This document shows, one piece after another, positions 21,126-31,466 of a stretch of DNA of 64,000 nt. A program made the translations under genes and the position numbers. Each line of letters starts with the position of its first letter. Within the stretch, counting starts at the first letter, position 1. Origin of the DNA: Galerina marginata (taxonomy: Eukaryota; Basidiomycota; Agaricomycetes; Agaricales; Galerinaceae); assembly GCA_023014335.1 (NCBI GenBank), contig JAECYW010000010.1, positions 1,860,001-1,924,000 of the forward strand, given 5' to 3'. The notes under the pieces are model-generated. The model saw only the letters and a program-made list of their open reading frames with translations. It searched no databases and was not told the origin of the DNA.

Positions 21126-21450
21126 TGTTATCGCAAAATGGGAGTTGTCGGAGAACCGAGGTTGACAAGGAAAAGGGGTGGCAATTCCGGACCGTGCTTG
21201 GACTCCGGGTGATCATAAATTTCTCTCAGAGTTCGAGTCCCTCTCTTACTTGTGTTCAATAATATCGAGGTATCAACCTGGAATCTGGACTGAAATTGCG
21301 CAACTCACACTGTTTTTTTTGTTTGATGAATTAGAACGATAATGACTCCATCGTCTACTGTTAACAATCACTCTCATTGCCTCTCAGTTGATTGCTGTCT
21401 CATCAAGGAGAGAAGCACATTTATCATATTTATAAAAACCATAAACAACC

Positions 21451-22818
21451 TCACAAGCATACATACGATAAAAGCCCCTTCTCCCTCAACTTGTTCAAAT
21501 CGTCGTTGCGGTCCAAGCTGTCCGCCAGATTTGAGGGCGAAATTCTGACGGTTCGGTGGTCCTTCCTCTGCTCGAAGTTGAGCTCAACCCTAGTTAAATG
21601 CGGCAAAACTCTATTCCCGCATAGGACATCGACCACTGTCGACCATGGAAAAACGGCAAGGTCATCCACGGAATAATCCTGTAGCAAAATATCAAGGACG
21701 ACCTCAGAGAGTGGCACATCATTTGGTAAGGTTTTCAATATGACCGACGCCAGAGGGATATTACTGGTGACCCGCCCAGGACTCTCTGCACAACTAATCG
21801 TTGTCCAAAGTGCAAGACGACGCAGTTTATGAAGTGAACCAAGGTTAGGGGAAATAGTTTCTGCTTCTACAATGGAAGGTAACGTGTGAGGATCAAGGGT
21901 CGATGCTGCAAAATGGTCAGTGCAGATCACTGGCTCGAAATCGAGTAAGGTGACCGTACCGTAGTGATCATCAAGCCGCAAGTCGAGTTTTTCAAGGGAT
22001 TTTGAGCAAAGACCCAACATAAATTGGATATCTGCTACCGAATACCCATAATCTGGGAGTATCAACTCCGTCAGCTGCGAGAGATCGAACGGGGAAGAGG
22101 GAGGTTCGAAAAGTTTGAAGCACTCCTGCACCCGACCCAGCGCCGAGGAGAAAGATTCACGCCCGACCTGGAGGACCCTTAACTTGGCCTTCGTATGTAG
22201 TGAAGAGGTTGTGTTGATACTCTCGGACTTGAGGTGTGATATGCGAAGGTGATGCAATGCAGCACAATTATAAAACACGGATATGGGAACCTGCCGTATT
22301 ATATGGAAGTCAACTTCAGGGAGAACCTGCGCAATACTATTGTGGAAAAACGATTTCATTCGCTGGTCAAACCGGGACCACAGCAGAAATACGGGGGCCA
22401 CCACAGTGAATTTTTGCAATTTTTGCAGGTGTGGTCGGGTCGCATAAAGAGAAAACCCTGGATCCTTCGAGCAAATCGTGTCGGATTCTTCCCTCTGCCA
22501 ATCTAACATGACGGCCTTCAGCGTAAAATTGCGAACATACGAGCCTATGTGGGGCGATCTATTGAGGAGGCTCAGAAACTTATTACCAGTCGATTGTTTA
22601 TCGTCGAAAAATGCATCGCCAGATGTGTACTGCAGACCATGAATGACGGCAACTTCTTGAAAGATGCGTGTTTGGCATAACACACAGAGAGTATGGTTTG
22701 CATAGGAGCAGGTGATGAGCGATTTCCTACCGTCGGTGGAGGTTATGTCTACGTTATCCATAATGTGCTCCAATAATTCGATAGGAAGAAGTGGTTGAAT
22801 GGGATTCAGCGAAATCAT
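21451..22818 (-). CDS. Family B F-box protein, two exons (437 aa)
   Basis: The start at 22818 (MISLNPIQPLLPIELLEHIM) matches the paralogues; an in-frame upstream ATG at 22965 is less likely. Exon 1 (21960-22818, 859 bp) is exactly the length of exon 1 in the neighbouring gene. The conserved phase-1 intron position is occupied by 54 bp (21906-21959, GTACGG...TTGCAG). This is a multiple of three without stops, so it also reads through as 18 extra residues. Exon 2 is 21451-21905. Family motifs present: CSYANHTLCVLCQTRIF, SPHIGSYVRNFTLK, VFYNCAALHHLRI, FPWSTVVDVLCGNR. SCF adaptor role inferred. Confidence 0.8.
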   Translation of the reverse strand: MISLNPIQPLLPIELLEHIMDNVDITSTDGRKSLITCSYANHTLCVLCQTRIFQEVAVIHGLQYTSGDAFFDDKQSTGNKFLSLLNRSPHIGSYVRNFTLKAVMLDWQREESDTICSKDPGFSLYATRPHLQKLQKFTVVAPVFLLWSRFDQRMKSFFHNSIAQVLPEVDFHIIRQVPISVFYNCAALHHLRISHLKSESINTTSSLHTKAKLRVLQVGRESFSSALGRVQECFKLFEPPSSPFDLSQLTELILPDYGYSVADIQFMLGLCSKSLEKLDLRLDDHYGTVTLLDFEPVICTDHFAASTLDPHTLPSIVEAETISPNLGSLHKLRRLALWTTISCAESPGRVTSNIPLASVILKTLPNDVPLSEVVLDILLQDYSVDDLAVFPWSTVVDVLCGNRVLPHLTRVELNFEQRKDHRTVRISPSNLADSLDRNDDLNKLREKGLLSYVCL

Positions 22819-23635
22819 TTTGTTTTCCAAAGGAAGGGCCCGTTGAAGGAAATCTGCAGCTAGTGAGTAATTATAATAATACCAAAGGTTTTCTGGCTGA
22901 CCCGAATCCAGTTGTAAACCGAGACGATGATCGTCGAAAGAGGTCAAGATTCGGTGTGGTGGCAATGTGATGGCGGCATCAACAAGGTAGCACTGCTTCC
23001 AGATCTAGGCTTCATCGAAGCTTCATCAGTTACTTACAAACGTCTCGCCCTTGGAACACTTTTATAATAGGGGAAAGCTAATATTCCCGGAGGCCTACTG
23101 TATTGAGATAAAATTGGGCTGGGAGATTTACGGCTCAGTTGTGACAAACACAAAGTGCCAAGTAAACTCAGGCTGTTCATAGTCTTACAACTAAATAAAT
23201 AGATTCACGAATTCAAAACAATGTTCTTCAAGACATTATCAACTTTATTTCATGGGCATATAAACGTTTCGATACTACGACGTATGCATAGCTAGAGATG
23301 GCAGAGAGAGATGTAGTGTACGATAGGCTACGATGTGAGTGACAGCTAAATAGACAAGGGGATGATGAGGATGAGGATGGGGGTACGACGATGCTCCAAG
23401 ACGCAAGTGGAAGGGGAATGATGATGATAGAAGATACAAGGGAGGCATCGAAGGGTTTAATACGGTCGACTTGAAAAAGATACGGTCGCCGTTGAGTCCA
23501 GTAGTTACGCTAGAGAGACATATTTTGAGAAAAACCGAAGAAAAGGCGATGGGGGGGCAAGAAAGGGGAGATTCAAAACAATGCTAGGCTAGAACGAAAA
23601 CGAAACACATTAATCCTTAACTTTACTTCCTTCCT
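22819..23635. other. Intergenic: upstream of a family B gene and 3' region of the bZIP gene
   Basis: The left part is the upstream flank of 21451-22818. The right part (about 23250-23635) is purine-rich on the plus strand, fitting a long 3' UTR of the bZIP gene on the minus strand. No gene or repeat is evident. Confidence 0.5.
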
Positions 23636-25330
23636 TCAGGCGTCGGCGAACTCAGGCTGGTCCTGAGGGAAGTCGGGGTATTTGACACCCATGGTGCGGA
23701 CCAAGTTGAGGAGGACGTTGGCACGCTCCTGCCATTGCTCCTTGAGCTGCCTCTCCTCGTTCCGCGACTTCTCCATCATCTGGAACTGCTCCAACTTGCG
23801 CTTCCTGCTCCTACGCGCCGCGACCGTGTTCTGGCGACGCTTCTGCTCGATCAAGTCCTTCTCAGTTGGGTTGGGAGGGAGATCGTCCAACTGGTCCTCC
23901 TCGTCACCGAACGCCGTCGACCTCGACCTCTTGCGCGCGAACACAGCGGGCAACTCCTTCCTTGACGTGGCGGAAGGAATCGCGTACTTGCGGGGTTGTG
24001 TGGGCGCGTCCTCATCCAAAAGAGTGTCAGGGGTAACGCCCTTTCGGATGCCAGTCGCCTTGGTGCGACGAACGGAGGTAGTGTGATCAGAGGAGAGGTT
24101 CGACGGTACACGCGAAGTAGGGTAGAGGTGGGCTGGGTCGAAGGAGTCGAGGGCAGGGGTTCCAGGAGAGATGGTGTAGAGGTCGTCGAAGTCGGCGGTT
24201 GGGACCTTGGCGGGAGCCGTGAGCTCGTCCTGCTTCTCCAGGACGCCGTAGTCGATCTCGGCGAACAATGGCATGTCCATGAACTCATTGCCAGGGCTGG
24301 TGATCATGGCGTCGTCGTTGAAGAGCGGCGTGGTGAGGAAGTCAGAGTAAGGAGTCTCTGAAGGCGAAACACCGAACTCGTCATCGAGATCTGGCATGAG
24401 AGGAGAAGTCATGTAGGAATCGAAGTAGTCTTGGTCGCGGAATTCAGGCGAAGCGGCTGGTAAGGCGGTGCCGAGATAATGAGTCATCAGGACGTTGAAG
24501 CGCAAGGCTGTGGGCTTACCAAGAATGTCGGCGATATTTTGAAGCTGGGACTCGCTGTACGAATCAGCGGGTATAAGCGGAGCTTCTAGCTCCGTCGAGG
24601 AGACAGTCGACGACATTACTGGTGCGCTGGAGGCGGCCACGGAAGTATCGGTCGGCTTCTTAGATAACATATTTAGATAATTGGCGCTGAGTGTCTGGAA
24701 GTCGGCAAGCGGAGACGACTGTTTAGGTGGTGCTTGTAAATAACGTGGTGTGGTCCGAGGGGCAGGTGGCAGGATCTGGGGGATTCCATAGTGTGCTGCT
24801 AAATCCGTAGAGGATTGGAAGACTTGGTTGGACGTCCGAGGACGACGAATAGGGTGAGTTAGGCCATGTTGAGTAAGGGGTTGAGAAAAACTCGAAACAG
24901 GTGTTTCAAGTGGCGAGGACTGTTGACCGAAGGTACGGATGGCCGGTGACGATGTGGAAGAAGTCGCGGTATTCACAGACACGTGAACATCTTGACCTGT
25001 GTATGTGTTGTTGTTGTTCAAGTAGGCTGAAATCGCGACCACGGAGGTGGAACTAGTGGAAGGTTGGAGCGACGAAGGCACCTTAGTCGGTAGCCTCGAA
25101 AGTCTAGAGGTGGATGATATCAGTTCCCTGTCCACAAAATCATGGCCGGCCTGGGGTGCGCGCCCGCTAGACGATGAAACTATGGCGGAAGGCGAGGATG
25201 TCTGAGCCACCCGCATGGAGGAATTGCGGGGGTCCACCTCAATCTGATGAGCCTCGTGAAACCCTGTCGCCGGAGCTTCGCTACCGGTCGACTTGCTGAC
25301 TGACATCGCTGTTGCAGATGCAGACGCCAT
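23636..25330 (-). CDS. bZIP transcription factor, Gcn4/CPC1-like (564 aa)
   Basis: This is a single uninterrupted frame. The C-terminal bZIP has a canonical basic region at about residues 497-515 (KRRQNTVAARRSRKRKLEQF, with Asn and Arg in the N-x7-R register). It is followed by a short, weak zipper rich in charged residues and then VRTMGVKYPDFPQDQPEFAD. The middle has acidic-aromatic activation-type motifs (MPDLDDEFGVSPSETPYSDF, TTPLFNDDAMITSPGNEF), typical of Gcn4-like activators. The N-terminal half is Ser/Thr/Pro-rich and probably disordered. In fungi this family activates amino-acid biosynthesis genes on starvation. Orthology to Gcn4 is inferred, not proven. Unlike yeast GCN4, the leader between the TATA box and the ATG holds no upstream ATG, if it is unspliced. 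Confidence 0.8.
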   Translation of the reverse strand: MASASATAMSVSKSTGSEAPATGFHEAHQIEVDPRNSSMRVAQTSSPSAIVSSSSGRAPQAGHDFVDRELISSTSRLSRLPTKVPSSLQPSTSSTSVVAISAYLNNNNTYTGQDVHVSVNTATSSTSSPAIRTFGQQSSPLETPVSSFSQPLTQHGLTHPIRRPRTSNQVFQSSTDLAAHYGIPQILPPAPRTTPRYLQAPPKQSSPLADFQTLSANYLNMLSKKPTDTSVAASSAPVMSSTVSSTELEAPLIPADSYSESQLQNIADILGKPTALRFNVLMTHYLGTALPAASPEFRDQDYFDSYMTSPLMPDLDDEFGVSPSETPYSDFLTTPLFNDDAMITSPGNEFMDMPLFAEIDYGVLEKQDELTAPAKVPTADFDDLYTISPGTPALDSFDPAHLYPTSRVPSNLSSDHTTSVRRTKATGIRKGVTPDTLLDEDAPTQPRKYAIPSATSRKELPAVFARKRSRSTAFGDEEDQLDDLPPNPTEKDLIEQKRRQNTVAARRSRKRKLEQFQMMEKSRNEERQLKEQWQERANVLLNLVRTMGVKYPDFPQDQPEFADA

Positions 25331-25436
25331 TGAAATGCGAGATGACTCGAAAATTGGGTATGATATAAAGCGAGTTATCGCTGTGGCACAGGCAATTGCG
25401 CACGTAGGCGTAGGTATCAGATACGAGGGGAAAACT

Positions 25437-25444
25437 ATGACTCA
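25437..25444 (-). promoter_or_regulatory. Gcn4/AP-1-type site TGAGTCAT upstream of the bZIP gene
   Basis: A perfect TGAGTCA core lies 107-114 bp upstream of the start codon. Weaker GAGTCAT copies lie nearby on the same strand. This is the recognition sequence of Gcn4-class bZIP proteins, so self-regulation is plausible, but the site may lie in the transcribed leader. Confidence 0.4.
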
Positions 25445-25555
25445 CAGATGGCTCAGAAACTACTGAGCAGCAGCGGACAGATGACTCTGTCCTAGTCGGT
25501 GCAGATGGCGGTTGGGGAAGAAAGGAAGGATATTTTGCGTCCTGACTCGATCGCC

Positions 25556-25563
25556 CTTATATA
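25556..25563 (-). promoter_or_regulatory. TATA box of the bZIP gene
   Basis: TATATAAG on the minus strand lies about 225-233 bp upstream of the ATG at 25330. It is followed by a pyrimidine-rich tract (CCTTCCTTTCTTCCCC), as is common at fungal start sites. Confidence 0.5.
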
Positions 25564-28500
25564 CCCACAGCACAGCATTTTTTTTTCAGTCTCAGCCATC
25601 ATGCGGTGCCGCCGCTGATGACTAATCGTGCCGCCCATCTTCGTTTCTCCGCCGCAAACCTGTGCATTTCAAATACTACTGTACAGCCCTTCTTTCTTCT
25701 ACCATTCAGACCAATCCAGCGCCCACAAAATCACTCTCATCGTCGCCCAAATCCCCTCTGGCTTGAAAGATTTTGCGGGAGCGAATGCTGGAACACGCGG
25801 AATTTCTCAGATCGAGTCATATCGGTCTCTGTATCCATGCTGAGCCGATGACACATCATCCCGTCGTTCGCGGTAATTCACATGGGCGCTCTGATGGGAA
25901 GCCCGACGCCTGTCTTAATTAGGCAAAGCCCGCCACGGCGCAGGGCGCAAGACACAGCCTTGACACACCGCCCGCTGTTCAGATGACCTTGGGACACCCC
26001 TCCACGTCGCTTCCACGCCTTCTTTTTCTGTTATCATGGCGATTTCGTGGCATCTTGTTATACGTTCCTGTCCTGTGGGCAGAGGGGAATTTATTACCAA
26101 CCAACCAAACCGACGATATCCCGTGCGTCGGAACACACTACCCGCTTCCAGAATTAATCAGACTGGGCACCACGATCTAGCCGGGAATGAATCCGCCTCC
26201 TGGAAGGTCAGCCGGCGATCGATGCTCCTTTCTTTCGTTTTCGTCGAGCCTAGTTGAGCGCCTTGCAATTTGACGACTGCGACAAGTTTGCTCATTTTTT
26301 CGGTAGATCTGGATCCCAAATACCACCAGGGATGATACGCCCGCAGGCGGCGCCAACTGCGCCGTCTTGCATTCTAACGATCTTATCTAACATCTTGCTG
26401 CTCCACACCTGTGTGATTTATTAGTTCGTGTAAGTCTTCCTCAGCAAAAGTAGCTTAAACGCCGGCGTCGAACCTCCTTGATGGTCGCAGGAATCCTCAA
26501 GAATCCCATAGCGCCTATCACGGCTGTGCAGAGAAATGGCATTGTCTAGTGCAGCCCACGGTGACCTTTGAACAAATGTCAGATAGCACATATGTAGATG
26601 GTTAACAAAGGGGTACGCGGCACATGCTCGCAAACTTTACCGCCTTCAAATGAAATTAATTAGCAGAATTGATGTGATGGTCGCAGTCCCGCAAGGTCAT
26701 GTCAGAGCGGTCGACTGTGGCGCAGCAGAGTCAAAGTCGAGATAACGGCGCAGCCAGACGAAGCTACGTATGCCAATCCAGCCCCAGCGCTGACATACGT
26801 GGACAGTAGCTACCTGCGATATCAGTGAACGCGACCCACGCCTGCCGAGATACAAGCATGTACGCATCGACGCGGCACAGCATCATATACACAAAATCCA
26901 TCGAACGACGTGCCGGACACCTCTTTCTCCACGCTAACGCCGTTGAGTACACGCAAGTATGGGGCTAGCTGACATGCCGACATGATCGAAGAGACGAGAG
27001 TCGTATTTGCCGTCAATCGTGCTGCGTCATAGCGAGTCCTGCACGTCCTGATCTCTGAGAAAGCTTGGTAGGCACCAGTAGGCACGCCAGATGGCCTGTG
27101 ATGAGGCAGGGCCCGTTCAAAAGCCAGCCAATAACCAGTACACCGTGCAGGCGTCTTTGTTTCCTCGGTCCGAATCCGAGTCGTTCTCAAAAGGCAGGCC
27201 CTTGTTCAAGTCCGAGACAGTGCACGACCCACGAACACAAGAAGGCTTCAGCTTCAGGGCCCAGAATTCCGGTAAGAAAACACGATTAGAATGATAGATA
27301 ATCTGATCGAGGAGGACGCCTTGTTCTCTATTTACAGAGCGCCATGCTGTGTAGTAACTGCGTGCGATGCGGAGGGGTCGACGTCGAAGCATGAAGAAAA
27401 GTAGGATAGAGCGTTCCGTTCGGTCCGGGTGGAAACAGCAAGATCACTAATCGTGGATGTCGACCATTCAGCAGGGTGAGAGCGAGCTGACCAATAGCTG
27501 ACCAGACTTCAGGCTCGGACTGGCCGCTGGTGAGTGATTGGTGAGGCAGATTACTGAGAAGACAAAGAAATAAAATAAACTTGAATTCGGTTATTCAGCA
27601 GTGACGCACCGGCTAAAGCAATCGGCAAAGGGCGGGCAGGTCGTTTTAATTTTCGTCCAATCTGCCTCGAGGCAGGGGAAATCCTATCCAATGGGGTAAT
27701 CGAGGAGCTTGGAACGGGATGCGGGGTATTTGGCGGTCACTCCGAAGCGGGATGAGGGGGGTTTCTCCGAAATTCATCGTTCAATCGGTTTTATTTCCCT
27801 GAAGTTCGTGGTTAAATAAGACGCCAAGGGAAGTGGACGTAACCCGATACGCCTGAACCATCTTTCGACCTCATCACACAGAAAAAGCGGGCGAAAAGAG
27901 CCACTGAAGGAGAAACCAGCTTCGAAAGCGAGCGGATTGCCGAGTGGCGAGCGAGGGGGGAAAGAAAGAAGGGGGGCGCATCAGAACCAAGTTTGGGCGG
28001 GCTGTTGCTTTTATGCATTTCCGGAGCCGACGGGATTGACTCATCGCGCAATGGTCGGCCTATGCCAAATCGGGAAAAGAACAGGCGCGCATGAGTCACG
28101 TGCTGTGATTCATGACTCGACAGTGCGGCGTCAATCTGAGCTCAATTCTCATCCATTTATTTTTCTGAAGAGGTACGCATGGCACATAAGACAAGACGCG
28201 TTCTTCTTTTGTGGAAGTGTGTATCGATACGCCACCCAATTTGCTTGTACTTGCTTGCGCACCTTGTTCAAAGCCATAAAAGTCTCATCTGGCGGTTTCT
28301 CCGAGTCAAGATTTGAACCTCCCTCAGGACACCTCGCGACAGAAATACTATGATTTCCTCTGATGCCAATCCAGATTTCTCTGGTACTGCAATAGACAGC
28401 TTCACCGCTTTGCCTGACCCAAATACCACGTCACCTTTCTGTCGTTTACCCAACGACCACTCTGGAATACTTTTTCCACTAAACTCCTACGGATGATGAC

Positions 28501-28819
28501 CCACTTGACTGTGATCCCCAACACCGAGCTGTGAACGTCACTCGGTTCGGCTCACAGGTCTGCCGCACATAGAAATGTCTCACCTGATGCGCGCCATCGT
28601 TGTGGGGTTGGCTTATTGACCTCAAATTCCTTCATATTTGCCCAACTGGAATGGAGGAACGAAATTGTGCGACAAAGCGGCGCGGGTCCACTTTGAATAA
28701 AGGGCTTTATTATCGACGACAATTTTGTTTCTGTCCTTTTTTTTGTCTTTCTTCTGGCCCAACATTGGGACAGAATTCAAAGGCTTGACGTACAACTACG
28801 AGCGGAGTCCTACTCCAAA
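25564..28819. other. 3.2-kb region with no recognisable gene
   Basis: Many short frames overlap on both strands, but none has a recognisable domain, signal peptide or splice-linked continuation. Purine runs occur at 27940-27990. The region may hold regulatory DNA for the bZIP gene, a non-coding RNA, or degraded sequence; nothing specific can be supported. Confidence 0.5.
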
Positions 28820-29270
28820 CTTGCAGTACTTTGCAACGCCCCTCTCCCACGATTGAGGTGTTTCGTTTTGCGATTAATGACTATGTTTTTCCTACCATTT
28901 CAACCTTGCGGATCCGAGTCATGCACCACGTCCGCGCGATTTCCGGTATTTCTCCATGCCTAGCAATCCGGGGACGGCGTGGTTATCCAATATACGCCAA
29001 CTGTATGTTCAATGTCATCCAGGAGACGCACTAACTGTCGCTACATGGCTACTTTTACTGGAGAAAATGCCGTGCATGAAATCTTTGTCCTTACTGGATC
29101 CTTTCCTAGCTAAAGACCACGTCTCGCAACCTAAGATTTGTCTCCCAAAACTCGAAGCAATCATGCTATCAGGCGACCTTCAAAAAGGCTCTGTTTTCTT
29201 GGAACACATAATGCTGGGGCTCTATGTTCTCTCGAATGGCGAACCTTTGGCATCAGAAGGCCTCTAGGAA
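28820..29270 (+). pseudogene. F-box/LRR protein fragment
   Basis: Two frames carry pieces resembling the C-terminal half of agaricomycete F-box proteins: an early part (IEVFRFAINDYVFPTIS, about 28846-28900) and, after a frame change, WLSNIRQLYVQCHPGDALTV, PCMKSLSLLDPFL and LPKLEAIMLSGDLQ (28956-29267). No F-box, start or proper end is visible. It is a remnant unlike families A and B. Confidence 0.55.
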
Positions 29271-30693
29271 CCACGCAATCGGAATTTGACCACGCGAGGG
29301 AAGTTATTTAGAAATACAATATAAAGGCTGGTTCTACAATAGCTTCGTTGAAAGCTCGGAGGTATCTGTCAACCGTATAGATCTGCGGTTCGCGATAGCG
29401 TGATCTTCGTTCCCCCTCCCCACTTGATCCAACGTTTTGTGCTTGTGACGGCCCAGTTGACCTTCGGTTCTTAGAGTTAGTCCCTGGCCTGAAGGCTATT
29501 TGAAAAAATGAAGAAGTGGTGAAAGAGTATATCTCTGGTAATGGAGTTTGGGTTACATCCGGCCCAGACGAGAATTGTGATGAGATTTACGAAAAGACAG
29601 ACGGTATATATTGTCTTTCGAAGTCCTTGCGCTTAAAAATATGTATAGAGCCAGACCCAGAAGGTCTATCTCTGCTATTTAAGTGATTCCCGGAGCGCAT
29701 TGATGTGCTAAATCCAGGTGTGGAACTGGCTACTCTTGGTTTTTGGAGTGTGTTTCGGGCTTCAAGGTGAATTTCAAAGCGGTGAAAGGAATTTATACTT
29801 TTGAGGCATCGGGAATCCAAATTATCTTCGCCACGGACCAGTGTTTTTGGAAGGTTAATGACAATAAATATGGGTGTAATATCAATTCACGTCATTCCAC
29901 GAACGTGTATGGCGCTATATATTTAAAGAGTTATCCTAAACATCGACTCCGTGGCTCTAACCTTCTCCATTCCGCTACTCCGCAGGAACCCCACCTCGCC
30001 TCTCACGTCTGTTCAAATTTTTTGTTGTTTTGCCGAGGTCTGTAGACGAGAAACACCACAGCAAGTTCGAAACTTTCAAATACAGGGTATTAACGATGCC
30101 ATCGAAAGATATGTAGCTAATTTTAAGATATAGATAGTTTGATTTTGAAAAACCTGATCACCTTCTCGGTCTGATGACATTTCACCACTTGATTGAGGCC
30201 AACACAACGCCAGGCTTGTCAAGGGTTAATCTGGAAGCAAGTTCATGAGACCGTGTACAGAAAGGCCTGGACAGACTGCTGTCGACCCCTGAAATCCGGC
30301 CTGACTTGCTGTGGGATACGCATAAATCGTACTTAGTAAAATGTACTGCTAAGGCAGTTCCATGCACTTAGAAGGGATTTTTTTCTCGCTTGAGCTAGAC
30401 TATCAGGCCCATATTTGGAGTATCGTCGAGAGGTCATTGTGAACAAGATAAAGGGGCGCTTTAATTTGTGGTGTGGAGCTTGGGCACCGCCCATCCGTTT
30501 TACATCTTCCATCTGGTGTCACTCAGTTCAGCTCCAGTAGTTCCTTCCATTCAATGTTGACAGATCGACAAACACCCCAATGAGCTATTTAATGATACTC
30601 TCATTTCTCTAATTGCATAAAAGGGAGAAAGAATAGAGGCTAGACACTCAAGCACTTGGCTTAAACGACAGTCGACCTACAACAATATTCTCC
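29271..30693. other. Intergenic, no gene seen
   Basis: Only short frames lacking motifs. The last 150 bp before 30694 include GCATAAAAGGGAG (about 30615), a possible TATA-like element for the small secreted protein gene. Confidence 0.5.
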
Positions 30694-31092
30694 ATGCGGC
30701 TCCGAATTACCCTCGCGCTCTCTGCCATTTTATTCGCTACGGGTGCTGCCGCAGTACCGTGCGCTGTTTGCCCATCCTCGATTTTCTTCAACGGAGCTAC
30801 TCGAACTCTGACAACGATCAGACAAGACACTGGTAATACCGTGGCTTGCAGGTAAGTTGTCGAGCTCTCGGGTTGCAGGGGGGTTTACTAATTCTGATTT
30901 TAATTCATCCAGCTACAACACCCCACCGATCTCAGGCTTTTCACCCGCCTGTCTCTTCCGGGTGGGTCTATTTCTACAATGCCTGAAAATCAATTGAAGT
31001 ATTTGTAGAACGTCGATGGGGTGCTTACCTTCACAAACACCGGCGGGTCATGTCCTTCCGTCGCAAATATTGCCCAGAAGACGACTTGCTAG
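30694..31092 (+). CDS. Small secreted cysteine-containing protein, three exons (96 aa)
   Basis: Exons are 30694-30851, 30913-30961 and 31009-31092, with introns of 61 bp (GTAAGT...CATCCAG) and 47 bp (GTGGGT...TTGTAG). The phases agree and the frame closes with TAG. The N-terminus is a clear signal peptide (MRLRITLALSAILFATGAAA), followed by VPCAVCPSSIFFNGA. Later parts read NTPPISGFSPACLFR and NVDGVLTFTNTGGSCPSVAN. The mature part has six cysteines in about 76 residues, suggesting disulphides. A TATA-like AAAAGGG sequence lies about 75 bp upstream. Export to the cell surface or medium is inferred. Its function is unknown; such proteins in mushrooms include putative effectors and cell-wall proteins. 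Confidence 0.75.
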
Positions 31093-31466
31093 GTAGTCGC
31101 TAGAAGTTCGTGTTCATGACCGGTCATTAAATACAAGTTTGGGTTGTGCCTGTTCAAATTTGGTTATGTACCTCTGAGTTCCGTCGGACAAGTAGATGAT
31201 TATATCGAAATAGGTAGCCATTTGACTTGAAGTTGCTTGGAGGTATCCTTGAATAAGGGCACAAACCAAATTTCTGAAAAATTTCGCAAGAGGTTGAGGA
31301 GTAGCAAAGCTGGTGTCTCATCGTATTTTATCGATGAATATTTTTGCACCATTAAAAGCGGACAATATTTTCTTTCGGCATAAAAGTGGTCCTGGCCTGA
31401 TGCTTTCATATCGCGGATAGTATCAAAAATTGGATTTACATTCAAAAATCATAAACACCCACAGAA
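31093..31466. other. Convergent spacer, no gene seen
   Basis: This is the 3' flank of the secreted-protein gene and of the family B gene ending at 31467. The part from about 31380 resembles 33110-33190, the 3' flank of the tandem copy. Confidence 0.6.

Noticed and set aside
21215..21250. tRNA-like GTTCGAGTCC on the plus strand
   Set aside because: Flanking bases do not form a five-pair T-stem and no cloverleaf fits.
23851..24361. Long frames in other phases over the bZIP gene and similar shadows over GDA1 (9315-9803)
   Set aside because: They arise from GC-rich codon bias of the real genes and have no independent motif support.
28285..28325. tRNA-like T-loop (GTTCAAATC on the minus strand)
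   Set aside because: The T-stem does not pair, and no acceptor, D or anticodon arms could be drawn.
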